Origin: Gemmatimonadota bacterium
GTDB taxonomy: Bacteria; ARS69
Reading direction: 5' to 3'
Assembly: GCA_021604925.1 (NCBI GenBank)
Contig: BQJX01000094.1
Coordinates: 1-8,301 of the forward strand
Length of the DNA stretch: 8,301 bases
Shown one piece after another: positions 1 through 6,151 of the stretch (position 1 is the stretch's first letter; every line of letters begins with the position of its first letter). The notes below the pieces were generated by a model. It had not been told where the DNA came from and did not search any database. It worked only from the letters and a program-made list of their open reading frames with translations. Both the position numbers and the translations under genes were made by a program.

Positions 1-744
1 GGCGCGATCGCGAAGGGGCTGCTCGCGGAGTTCGGAATCGAGGCCGCCGGCTTTGTCACGCACCTGGGCGGCGTGGATGCGGACGTCGCCGCCGACCTTC
101 CGCTGGCGGAACTGGTGGCGCTGCGCGACCAGAGCAGCGTGTACTGCCCGGACCTGTCGGTGGAAGACGCGATGCGGGCCAAGGTGGACGAAGCGCGGCG
201 CGCGGGCGATACGCTGGGCGGCATCTTCGAAGTGCGCGTGTCCGGGCTGCCGATCGGACTGGGGTCCTGCTTCCGCCGCGAGGACCGACTCGACACGCGG
301 CTCGCCGCGGCCGTCATGGGGATCCAGGCGGTGAAGGGCGTGGAAATCGGCATGGGGTTCGGAGTGGCGTCGCGGCGCGGCTCCCAGGTCCACGACGAGA
401 TCCTCTACGACGAGTCGGACGCCTCCTCGCGCAGCCGCGGTTTCCGGCGCACCACGAACAACGCCGGCGGCCTGGAGGGCGGCATGACGAACGGCGAGGT
501 CCTGGTGGTTCGCGGCGCCAAGAAGCCGATCTCCACGCTGGGCAAGCGACTGCGCTCCGTGGACCTGCGCACCAAGCAGGCCGAAGACTCCTCGTACGAA
601 CGCAGCGACATCTGCGCCCTCCCGGCCGCCAGCGTGATCGGCGAGGCCGTCGTGTGTTTCGAGGTGGCGCGGGCCCTGCTGGAGAGCTACGGCGCGGACA
701 CGCTGGAAGAGACGCATCGGCGCTGGAGCGCGCGGCAGGGCTGA
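1..744 (+). CDS. aroC: Chorismate synthase, C-terminal 247 residues (5' end outside window)
   Basis: Chorismate synthase makes chorismate from 5-enolpyruvylshikimate-3-phosphate using reduced FMN, the last step of the shikimate pathway, in the cytoplasm. The reading frame is open from base 1, so the start lies upstream; the family is usually about 360-400 residues and about two-thirds is present. Visible family signatures, numbered from the first residue in the window, are VKGVEIGMGF (111-120), the FMN/substrate-binding block TNNAGGLEGGMTNGE (about 152-166) followed by KPISTL, and RSDICALPAASVIGEA near 201. The segment GGIFEVRVSGLPIGLGS before them also matches the family. The GTG at 73 is internal, because homology continues upstream of it. 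No frameshift or missing block is seen. The gene ends 74 bases before the peptidase gene on the same strand. Identification is secure; only the N-terminus is missing. Confidence 0.97.
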   Translation, partial: GAIAKGLLAEFGIEAAGFVTHLGGVDADVAADLPLAELVALRDQSSVYCPDLSVEDAMRAKVDEARRAGDTLGGIFEVRVSGLPIGLGSCFRREDRLDTRLAAAVMGIQAVKGVEIGMGFGVASRRGSQVHDEILYDESDASSRSRGFRRTTNNAGGLEGGMTNGEVLVVRGAKKPISTLGKRLRSVDLRTKQAEDSSYERSDICALPAASVIGEAVVCFEVARALLESYGADTLEETHRRWSARQG

Positions 745-765
745 CGGAACCCGCGGTCCCTGTGG

Positions 766-771
766 TACCCT
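766..771 (+). promoter_or_regulatory. Weak candidate -10 element in the aroC-peptidase gap
   Basis: The 74-base gap (745-818) between chorismate synthase and the peptidase contains TACCCT at 766-771, followed by G, 47 bases before the peptidase ATG. The same seven bases TACCCTG occur upstream of the acyl carrier protein gene at 5801-5807. No good -35 match sits at 17 bases; CTGACG at 741-746 is 19 bases away and overlaps the aroC stop. The peptidase could equally be read through from aroC, since no terminator is visible in the gap. Confidence 0.2.
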
Positions 772-818
772 GCGCCCACGGTTCCTCTTCTCCTCCACTC
801 TTCCCGCGGAAGTGACCC

Positions 819-1919
819 ATGATCGCACGCTCGAATCGGATCTTTGCCGCACTGGACGCTTCGTCCCCGGTCGATGCGATCGTTCTCATGAACGGGTCGG
901 CCAATTTCCTGGATGCCACGTTCCGCTACGTCTCCGGGGTCACCCGCGGCGGATTCGAGGGATGCACGGCCGTCCTGCTGCCGGGCGAAGAGCCGCATCT
1001 GATCGTGTCCATCCTGGAGGAGGAGAGCGCCGCCACCGCGCCGGAGAGCCAGGTGCACGCGTACGCGAACCGGGCCGCGCTGATGGAGATCCTGAAGACG
1101 CTGCTGGGTCGCGCGAAGCGGATCGGATTGAACGGGCCGGCGGTGCCGTGGTCCAAGGTGCGCGACCTGCAGCGGCTGTTCCCGGAAGCGGAGCTGATCG
1201 ACGTGGAGGAGGCCATCACGACGGCGCGCCTGGTGAAGGACGCGCAGGAGGTGGCCCTGATCCGCGCGGCCTGCCGGGTCACCAGCGAGGTGGCGGCCGA
1301 GATCCCGTCCATGCTCCGCGCGGGCATGACGGAGCTGGACCTCTCGGCGGAGATCGCCGGTGCCATCCAGCGGCGCGGCGGCACCACCGCCTTCTCCACC
1401 ATTGTGTGCTTTGGCAAGAACGGATCCGAGCCGCACTACTCGCCGGGCGCGGTTCCGCTGAAGCCGGGCGACATGATCCTGATCGACTTCGGAACCAAGA
1501 AGGACCACTACTGTTCGGACATCACGCGGATGTATCTGTTCGGGAAGGCGCAGGCGGATCAGCGGCGCATGTTCGACGTGGTGATGAACGCGCAACGAAG
1601 CGCGCTGGAGCTCACCACGGCCGGCCGGCCCGCGCGCGACGTGCATCGCGAAGCCTCCCGCATCATCGACGAGACGGAGTTCGCCGGTCGTTTCATTCAC
1701 GGCCTGGGCCACTCCATCGGCCTGGACGTGCATGACGGGGGCGGCCTGAACGACGCCAGCCCGCTCACGCTGGAGGCCGGCATGGTCATGACGATCGAAC
1801 CGGGCGTGTACGTTCCGGGCGTCGGCGGCGTGCGAATCGAGGACACCGTACTGGTCACGGACAACGGCCCGGAGATCCTGACCCCGGTCACCAAGGAGCT
1901 GGTGGAGGTGTCCGCTTGA
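819..1919 (+). CDS. M24-family Xaa-Pro aminopeptidase / Xaa-Pro dipeptidase
   Basis: This is a cytoplasmic metallopeptidase of family M24B (pita-bread fold) that removes the residue before a proline from peptides or cleaves Xaa-Pro dipeptides. The 366-residue protein has an N-terminal creatinase-like domain (about 1-130) and a catalytic domain (about 135-360). The five expected metal ligands are all visible: D223 in LIDFG, D234 in SDITR, H298 in GLGHSIG, E327 in TIEPG and E341 in RIED. Supporting active-site histidines H206 (EPHY) and H305 (DVHD) are present, so it should be active. The length is closer to PepQ-type dipeptidases and short aminopeptidases than to the 440-residue E. coli PepP, so I leave the symbol blank. 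The ATG has a modest GGAAG at 808-812 six bases upstream. The stop overlaps the next gene by four bases, suggesting co-translation. Confidence 0.94.
   Translation: MIARSNRIFAALDASSPVDAIVLMNGSANFLDATFRYVSGVTRGGFEGCTAVLLPGEEPHLIVSILEEESAATAPESQVHAYANRAALMEILKTLLGRAKRIGLNGPAVPWSKVRDLQRLFPEAELIDVEEAITTARLVKDAQEVALIRAACRVTSEVAAEIPSMLRAGMTELDLSAEIAGAIQRRGGTTAFSTIVCFGKNGSEPHYSPGAVPLKPGDMILIDFGTKKDHYCSDITRMYLFGKAQADQRRMFDVVMNAQRSALELTTAGRPARDVHREASRIIDETEFAGRFIHGLGHSIGLDVHDGGGLNDASPLTLEAGMVMTIEPGVYVPGVGGVRIEDTVLVTDNGPEILTPVTKELVEVSA
1904..1910 (+). promoter_or_regulatory. Ribosome binding site fixing a TTG start
   Basis: GGAGGTG at 1904-1910 lies inside the last codons of the peptidase gene, five bases before the TTG at 1916. 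It is a near-perfect anti-16S match and is the main reason to accept the unusual TTG start, which shares TTGA (1916-1919) with the peptidase stop. Confidence 0.7.
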
Positions 1920-3349
1920 GCGACGCGGACGCCGGGCCCCGCCGGGCCCGCGTCCGCGATCTGCTGCGCCCGTCCCGCCTCTACGCCGGCATCGACGCCG
2001 CCCCCACCTTTGTTCGGCCCACGCTGCTGATTGCACTGTCGTCCGCGCTGTACCTGGAAGTCGCCGCGAAGATCGTGCTGCCCACGCTGGTGTCCTCGCT
2101 GCTGGACCGGGCACTGGTCACGGAGTCCGCGCTGCGCCGCTCCTTCCACATGAGCCTGCTCGTGGGCTCCTGTGTGCTTCCCCTGCTCTGGGTCCCGCTG
2201 GGGGCACTCACGAGCTGGATCCCGCTCAAGGTGATGCGGCAACGCGTTCCGTACCCGCTGCTCGTGTCGCTGCTGGCGTACTCCGCCCTCTGGATCGCGC
2301 TGGGCTTCCTGGTCAAGGCGATCCTGGTCCTGGTGACCGGGCACCCCGCACCGTCCACCAATCTCGGTCCGTTGCTGCAGCCGCAGTCGACGCTCGCGCG
2401 CGCGGTCGTGTCGCTGACCAATCCGTTCCTGATCGCATCCGTGGTCTGGACGGTCCGCGGGCTGCGCCACTGGGGCGTCGGAACGGCCGCATCGCTGGCC
2501 GGCGGCGTGCCGTGGATCGCCACGGCCGTGCTCTTTGCCACGGCCTTTGCCGGAGAGGGACGGCTCGGAATCGCCGCCCCGGTCGTGATGGACGATTGGC
2601 CGGTCATCCAGGCGGGATCCGTGTCGTTGCGTCACCCTCCCGAGTTCGCCGCCGAAGCCGCCACGTTCGCGGCGGACATGGACGCGTTCTCCGGGCGTCT
2701 GGCGGATCGCTTCGGCTTCGAGGTGCGGCCCGTTCGCGTGTACCTCTATCCCAATCACCCCACGTTGGAGCAGGCCATCGCCGAGCGGCTGCACGTGCTG
2801 GTCACCGGCTCCATTCGGGGCACGGATCTTCTCTACGTGGAGATGCCCGGCCAGAACGCGGCCGTTCCGCGCGAGACGGGGATCCGTCACCTGCGACGGT
2901 ACGTGGGCATCATGCAGCTGGCCCCGGCCACGACGCGGGCGCCGCGCTGGTTCGTGGAAGGAATCGTTCACGCGGCCGCGTTCCCGGGCGATGCCGCGCT
3001 GGATCGCGAGTTCCGGGACATGGTGGCGCGCATCGGCGTGCCCGACTACGACACGCTACTCCTGGGGACCGCGTTCCGAAGTCCGGAGGGTCCGCTGCTC
3101 GCCCGGTCCCTGGTGGACCACATCGCCTCGGTGCACGGGGCCAACACCCTGGTGGAACTCGCCCGCGACGTGGTGAAGGGCGATGACTTCCGGGACGCCC
3201 TGTTCGCGCGAACCCGCTGGACCGCCAGCGAGTTGGAAGCCGGGTGGCAGGCCAATCTGGAGCGCATTCTCATCGAAGAGGGCGGAAGGCGCCGCCCCTC
3301 GGAGGACTCCACCACCGCTTCCCCTGCCGCAAAGGACCTGGGCGGCTAG
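1916..3349 (+). CDS. Multi-pass membrane protein with C-terminal degenerate peptidase-MA-like domain
   Basis: This 477-residue protein has two parts. Residues about 34-213 hold roughly five hydrophobic segments (near 34-52, 80-98, 114-141, 166-181, 193-213) and resemble the Yip1-type membrane domain in layout. Residues about 235-450 are soluble. The soluble part resembles the peptidase-MA-like (gluzincin) family: RVYLYPN at 274-280, then the region where HExxH would lie, then APRWFVEGIVHAAAF at 342-356, which matches that family's conserved PRWxxEG helix. The expected zinc motif is not intact: GIRHLRRYVG (322-331) has one histidine, no glutamate next to it and no second histidine, so the domain is probably a non-catalytic relic. 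Domain assignment is from motif memory, not a search. The TTG start is chosen for the strong Shine-Dalgarno and the 4-base overlap with the peptidase gene. The last ~20 residues are low-complexity. Function is unknown; it probably acts at the inner membrane. Confidence 0.85.
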   Translation: MSDADAGPRRARVRDLLRPSRLYAGIDAAPTFVRPTLLIALSSALYLEVAAKIVLPTLVSSLLDRALVTESALRRSFHMSLLVGSCVLPLLWVPLGALTSWIPLKVMRQRVPYPLLVSLLAYSALWIALGFLVKAILVLVTGHPAPSTNLGPLLQPQSTLARAVVSLTNPFLIASVVWTVRGLRHWGVGTAASLAGGVPWIATAVLFATAFAGEGRLGIAAPVVMDDWPVIQAGSVSLRHPPEFAAEAATFAADMDAFSGRLADRFGFEVRPVRVYLYPNHPTLEQAIAERLHVLVTGSIRGTDLLYVEMPGQNAAVPRETGIRHLRRYVGIMQLAPATTRAPRWFVEGIVHAAAFPGDAALDREFRDMVARIGVPDYDTLLLGTAFRSPEGPLLARSLVDHIASVHGANTLVELARDVVKGDDFRDALFARTRWTASELEAGWQANLERILIEEGGRRRPSEDSTTASPAAKDLGG

Positions 3350-3350
3350 T

Positions 3351-3366
3351 TGTCCCTGAGGGGACA
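3351..3366 (+). terminator. Small hairpin just after the membrane-protein stop
   Basis: TGTCCC (3351-3356) and GGGACA (3361-3366) form a perfect 6-bp stem with a TGAG tetraloop, beginning two bases after the TAG stop at 3347-3349. No T-run follows, so it may be a weak or factor-assisted 3' end or only an mRNA-stabilising stem. The rest of the 271-base gap to the lipoprotein (3350-3620) shows a second small hairpin (ACGCC 3450-3454, GGCGT 3459-3463) and no convincing gene or promoter. Confidence 0.3.
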
Positions 3367-3606
3367 CTCCCCTGGACCGACGCGTTCATTCCAACGCCCC
3401 CGCCGCGCGCGGACGCGATTGGGCCCCGCCGCCATCTCGTTCCCTGGCAACGCCTTGCGGCGTCCGAACACTCCTGGCACGGGCCATGCACAGAACCACC
3501 GCAGAGGCCCGGGTCCCCGTGGGACGAACCACCTTGCCGGCCTTGTTCGCGGGGATTCCGGGCGAAACAGAGTCCAGGTTTCGGCCGGCCGTTTTCCAGC
3601 ACTTCC

Positions 3607-3615
3607 AGGGAGGAA
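3607..3615 (+). promoter_or_regulatory. Ribosome binding site deciding the lipoprotein start
   Basis: AGGGAGGAA at 3607-3615 sits five bases before the ATG at 3621. It places the start there rather than at the in-frame ATG at 3486, which would add 45 residues ahead of the signal peptide and has no comparable site. Confidence 0.75.
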
Positions 3616-3620
3616 CCCAC

Positions 3621-4517
3621 ATGATCCGCCTTCGACACTTCAGCCTGCTCACCCTGTTCGGCACCGCACTCGCCCTGCAGGGATGCATGAACTCCGACGA
3701 CTCGCCGCTGTCCGACTCGGGGGCGGCTTCCGCCACGGAGGAAGAAGCGATCCAGGTCGTCGCCTTCGAGGAAGAGGGCGACCTCACCGATACGGAGGTC
3801 CGCTTCTTCGACGACGAGGCGGGCTTCGCGCTCGCGCCGATCAACACCCACGCCTGGAAGCGCCAGGTGCTGGACCGCAGCCGCACGATCGACATCAGCA
3901 TCGAACAGCCGGGCGATGCCCCCGCGACCGCCGACGTGACCATCACGTCCGAAGTCTCGGGCCTGCTTCACCTGGCCGTCTGCGAAACGGACGAGCTGGT
4001 TCGGCTCACCAAGGAGTTCAGTGACACGGGCGTGCGGTCGCTCTTCTTCGAGCGCGTTCGACCCGGCACCGATCTCCGCCACCGCGGATGGAAGCTGCAG
4101 GCGATCTCCGGGATGCTGATCGAGTCCCCGGGCACCACGCGCGAGATCCGGTCGGTGCGCGTGCAGGCGGGCGACGTGGATGAGACGATCACGAACGTGA
4201 CCGATCTGGTGCGCGTGGGGAACCTGCTCACGCTGCCGTCGGGATCCGAAGTGGTCGTGACCGTGGATACCGGCGACGCGACGGACGCCGTGTTCCTGCA
4301 TCGCCGTCACGCGCGCCACCGTGCCGAGTTGGAGAACAACGGTGACGGCACGTTCACCGGCAAGTTCAACGTGGCCAACGCCCAGCGCGGCTTCCGCCAC
4401 CTGGCCATCGACGTTCTCTCGGACGGCACGCTCTACGACGACGAAGAGCGCTACGACAACGTGGTCTGGGGAATCCCGTTCTTCGTCCGCCTGCCGAGTC
4501 CGGACGCCGCCGAGTAG
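3621..4517 (+). CDS. Putative lipoprotein of unknown family, beta-rich
   Basis: This 298-residue protein begins with a short basic stretch (MIRLR), a hydrophobic core and a lipobox-like LQGC with Cys22 as the expected lipidated residue. The glutamine at the -2 position is atypical but tolerated in some lipoproteins. Residues 23-70 are acidic and disordered-looking. The rest is rich in beta-strand patterns and looks like two modules. The first, about 85-195, includes GWKLQAISGMLIESP (156-170) and IRSVRVQAGDVDETI. The second, about 200-290, includes LPSGSEVVVTVDTG, a very basic HRRHARHR (227-234), NNGDGTFTGKF (239-249) and GIPFFVRL near the end. The DxDGT-like turn recalls calcium-type loops or Ig-like folds, but I recognise no named family. 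It is probably anchored in the inner or outer membrane facing the periplasm. It is a single-gene unit between a possible 3' hairpin upstream and a clear terminator downstream. Confidence 0.85.
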   Translation: MIRLRHFSLLTLFGTALALQGCMNSDDSPLSDSGAASATEEEAIQVVAFEEEGDLTDTEVRFFDDEAGFALAPINTHAWKRQVLDRSRTIDISIEQPGDAPATADVTITSEVSGLLHLAVCETDELVRLTKEFSDTGVRSLFFERVRPGTDLRHRGWKLQAISGMLIESPGTTREIRSVRVQAGDVDETITNVTDLVRVGNLLTLPSGSEVVVTVDTGDATDAVFLHRRHARHRAELENNGDGTFTGKFNVANAQRGFRHLAIDVLSDGTLYDDEERYDNVVWGIPFFVRLPSPDAAE

Positions 4518-4566
4518 TTGTTCCGCAGATTCGCGAGTGTCGGCGGGGGGCGCCGGCGCTGGCACG

Positions 4567-4606
4567 AGAGGGGGGACCCATTCGGGTTGCCCCTCTTTGC
4601 GTTTGC
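4567..4606 (+). terminator. Rho-independent-like terminator after the lipoprotein gene
   Basis: AGAGGGG (4567-4573) pairs perfectly with CCCCTCT (4590-4596), and inside it ACCC (4576-4579) pairs with GGGT (4584-4587) around an ATTC loop, leaving a 2x2 internal mismatch. The tail TTGCGTTT is only partly T-rich. It lies 50 bases after the lipoprotein stop and 34 bases before the stop of the convergent barrel gene, where a terminator is expected. On the opposite strand there is no T-rich tail, so it should act mainly on the + strand transcript. Confidence 0.6.
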
Positions 4607-4629
4607 GGTGGTTCGGGGTTCCGTGCCGG

Positions 4630-5565
4630 CTAGAACGTGGGCATGTTCAGGTAGAACGTGAGCGACACGCGGCCGGTCAGGCCGCTCCAGTCCAGCGTGC
4701 TTCCACCGCCGCGGAGCAGGAACGTCTCCGTGGGCTCGGGCGCCTCTTCGCCGGGCGGCGGCATCGGAGTGTCGCAGTCCACACACTCCGCCACGGGCAC
4801 GAAGATGAAGTCCGTGTCGGAGTTGGCCGCCACGATCGCCGCTTCCAGCTCCTTCACGCCGGTGATCTCCACATCTTCCACCTTTGCGATCCGATAGCCA
4901 CCGGTCACGTTCACGTACAGACGGTCCGTGAACTTGGCCTCGAAGAACGCCTGGAAGAAGGCACCCGCCGTGCTGCCGTCCAGCTTGACCCGGCCCAGTG
5001 TCTCTTCGTCCCGCCCGGGGCGCGTCCGGCGAACCACTTGCTCCGCCTTGGACGTGTACCAGGCCACGCCGGCCCCGGCCCCCATGGCGAGCGTGTGCTT
5101 GGCCAGCAGATCGTAGCCCAGCGTGACCGTGTACACATCCGCCGGCACGAGGACCTCGGAGTTGGACGTGACCCCGCCCACCTTCGAGTTGCGGCTCAAT
5201 CGCTCGTACTCCGCCTGCAGGACGTAGCGATCGAGGAGCACGGCCCGGATGCCGCCCCCCAGGGACTGCGTGCTGCCGATCGTGTCGTACTTGATCCCCG
5301 AACTTCCCTGCCGGGCGATCTCGGTGTTCACGGCGCGGAGGGCGTTGTTCAGGTCCTTCATGTCCACGCCGGCGGCGCCCGCAAAGCCGGTGATCCCGAG
5401 GAGAAGCCACGGGTACTCCTCTTCGTCCTCCAGGGTGACGGGCTCTACCGGCTGGATCGCGGTGATCTGCGCGAACGCCGGTGCGGTGACCAACGCCGCC
5501 ACCAGGACGACGAGCATCAGACGGAGGACGCGGGTGCTGACCGAAGCGCTGGAACGGGCGGGCAT
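4630..5565 (-). CDS. Putative outer-membrane beta-barrel protein
   Basis: This 311-residue protein has a Sec-type signal peptide: basic start, hydrophobic stretch at about 13-28 and a likely cleavage after AFA (residue 32). The mature part alternates polar and hydrophobic residues in strand-like runs, for example RYVLQAEYERL (113-123), VYTVTLGYDLL (144-154), TLAMGAGAGVAWYT (158-171) and RLYVNVTGGYRIAKVE (215-230). It ends in GLTGRVSLTFYLNMPTF, with the terminal phenylalanine and aromatic alternation typical of proteins assembled by the BAM complex. A hydrophilic insertion near 259-281 contains CVDC and a proline/glutamate-rich stretch, probably a loop. The start at 5565 is preferred because GGAGGG lies nine bases upstream and the signal peptide follows directly; the frame stays open to an ATG at 5775, which would bury the signal peptide. 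Cargo or role is unknown. It is convergent with the lipoprotein gene and divergent from the acyl carrier protein gene. Confidence 0.84.
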   Translation of the reverse strand: MPARSSASVSTRVLRLMLVVLVAALVTAPAFAQITAIQPVEPVTLEDEEEYPWLLLGITGFAGAAGVDMKDLNNALRAVNTEIARQGSSGIKYDTIGSTQSLGGGIRAVLLDRYVLQAEYERLSRNSKVGGVTSNSEVLVPADVYTVTLGYDLLAKHTLAMGAGAGVAWYTSKAEQVVRRTRPGRDEETLGRVKLDGSTAGAFFQAFFEAKFTDRLYVNVTGGYRIAKVEDVEITGVKELEAAIVAANSDTDFIFVPVAECVDCDTPMPPPGEEAPEPTETFLLRGGGSTLDWSGLTGRVSLTFYLNMPTF

Positions 5566-5574
5566 TCTAGGGTG

Positions 5575-5580
5575 CCCTCC
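5575..5580 (-). promoter_or_regulatory. Ribosome binding site of the barrel gene
   Basis: On the minus strand GGAGGG (5580 to 5575) precedes the ATG at 5565 by nine bases. It decides the start against the longer in-frame reading from 5775. Confidence 0.65.
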
Positions 5581-5661
5581 TGGGCTGGGTGGACGTTTCG
5601 TCTCATGTCCGCGGGGACGGAACGGACCACTTTTCCACGGAATGCCCCAGGAGACAAGGGG

Positions 5662-5730
5662 TTTCCCGCCGGGAGAAGCCTCCAGGGGCCCTGCACGGCC
5701 TTCTGGAGGGTTTCCGGGCCGGATGCCCGG
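5662..5730. repeat. Cluster of three adjacent hairpins
   Basis: Three inverted repeats lie in 69 bases. TTTCCC (5662-5667) pairs with GGGAGA (5671-5676) with one G-T. CCTCCAG (5679-5685) pairs with CTGGAGG (5703-5709), with GGCC/GGCC (5687-5690, 5697-5700) nested inside. CCGGGC (5714-5719) pairs with GCCCGG (5725-5730). They lie 97-165 bases upstream of the barrel start. High GC makes short stems common by chance, so only the second and third are individually convincing. Confidence 0.4.
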
Positions 5731-5783
5731 CGAGCGGGCCGCCCCCAGCCGCCCTTGAGTGCGGAGCAGAGACACTCTGGTCC

Positions 5784-5851
5784 GGATCGGGCGAATCGCC
5801 TACCCTGACGGACCGCAATTCCTACGAGATTCCCATGCCTTCGCCCGATCC
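5784..5851. repeat. Perfect 12-bp inverted repeat upstream of the acyl carrier protein gene
   Basis: GGATCGGGCGAA (5784-5795) and TTCGCCCGATCC (5840-5851) are exact reverse complements separated by 44 bases. After a 2-base bulge, the outer bases TCC (5781-5783) and GGA (5854-5856) also match. The arms flank the candidate -10 at 5801-5806, and the right arm ends 14 bases before the Shine-Dalgarno. It could be a pair of operator half-sites or a long stem in the leader RNA; the sequence alone does not decide. Confidence 0.5.
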
Positions 5852-5877
5852 CCGGATCCGGCCCCGGAGAGAGCCCA

Positions 5878-6132
5878 ATGGATGAAATGACCGCCACCGT
5901 CCTGGAGTACGTCATCGATGAGTACGTGGACGAAGACGACGACATGGAAGTGGTCTCGAGCACCCCGCTCATCTCGTCGGGGATCGTGGACAGCTTTTCC
6001 ATGGTCTCGCTGAAAGCGTTCCTGGAGCGCACCTACGGAATCACCCTGCCGGACTCGGAGGCGACTCCGGAGGCGTTCGACACGGTCGACTCCATCGTCC
6101 ATCTGGTCCGCGCGCACCAGGCCAACGCCTGA
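5878..6132 (+). CDS. Acyl carrier protein
   Basis: This is a small acidic 84-residue phosphopantetheine carrier that holds acyl groups as thioesters in the cytoplasm. The attachment site is visible in GIVDSFSMVSL, where S39 follows D38. The usual DSL is DSF here, as in several specialised carriers. Helix I is strongly acidic (DEYVDEDDDMEVV, 14-26), and the C-terminal part (FLERTYGITLPDSE, then VDSIVHLV) follows the normal helix III/IV layout. The start has GGAGAGAG at 5866-5873, four bases before the ATG. The gene is followed after 19 bases by the Kbl-type gene, so the two almost certainly share a transcript. The sequence differs from the fatty-acid-synthesis AcpP core (DSLDTVE), and there is no fab gene nearby, so a dedicated role with its partner is more likely than general fatty acid synthesis. 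I therefore give no symbol. Confidence 0.93.
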   Translation: MDEMTATVLEYVIDEYVDEDDDMEVVSSTPLISSGIVDSFSMVSLKAFLERTYGITLPDSEATPEAFDTVDSIVHLVRAHQANA

Positions 6133-6151
6133 CGTCCCCAGGAGACCACGC

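Larger units (their letters stand above)
5566..5877. other. Divergent intergenic region between barrel and acyl carrier protein genes
   Basis: This 312-base spacer must hold the promoters for both flanking genes. No protein-coding stretch with family resemblance is visible on either strand. Toward the barrel gene (minus strand) a weak pair TTGTCT (5657-5652) and AAAAGT (5634-5629) is spaced by 17 bases, a poor match. Toward the acyl carrier protein gene, TACCCT at 5801-5806 is a possible -10 with no clear -35. The middle holds a cluster of hairpins (5662-5730), and the right side a long spaced inverted repeat (5784-5851); both are listed separately. Confidence 0.6.

Noticed and set aside
746..785. 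GGAACC (746-751) and GGTTCC (780-785) inverted repeat before the peptidase
   Set aside because: Arms of only six bases with a 28-base gap; expected by chance.
687..2114. Long minus-strand open frame (475 codons) opposite aroC, the peptidase and the membrane protein
   Set aside because: It is rich in Arg, His, Gly and Gln, matches no family, and lies opposite well-supported genes. Long antisense frames are expected at this GC.
1697..2971. Minus-strand open frame (424 codons) opposite the peptidase end and membrane protein
   Set aside because: The composition is that of an antisense shadow (Gln/Arg/Gly/His), with no start signal or family motif.
3582..3591. 10-bp palindrome CGGCCGGCCG before the lipoprotein
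   Set aside because: Short GC-only palindromes are common in this composition, and nothing nearby supports an operator.
3486..3620. In-frame upstream ATG that would lengthen the lipoprotein by 45 residues
   Set aside because: The signal peptide and lipobox would become internal, and the strong AGGGAGGAA site is directly before 3621.
4550..4559. 10-bp palindrome GCGCCGGCGC after the lipoprotein stop
   Set aside because: GC-only and too short without context; the better terminator lies just downstream.
5566..5775. In-frame 70-residue N-terminal extension of the barrel protein
   Set aside because: It is Pro/Gly/Arg-rich, precedes a clear signal peptide, and GGAGGG marks the ATG at 5565.
5835..5885. 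Short upstream open frame (ATG at 5835, 16 codons) overlapping the ACP start
   Set aside because: No convincing Shine-Dalgarno and no attenuator-like codon runs; probably chance.
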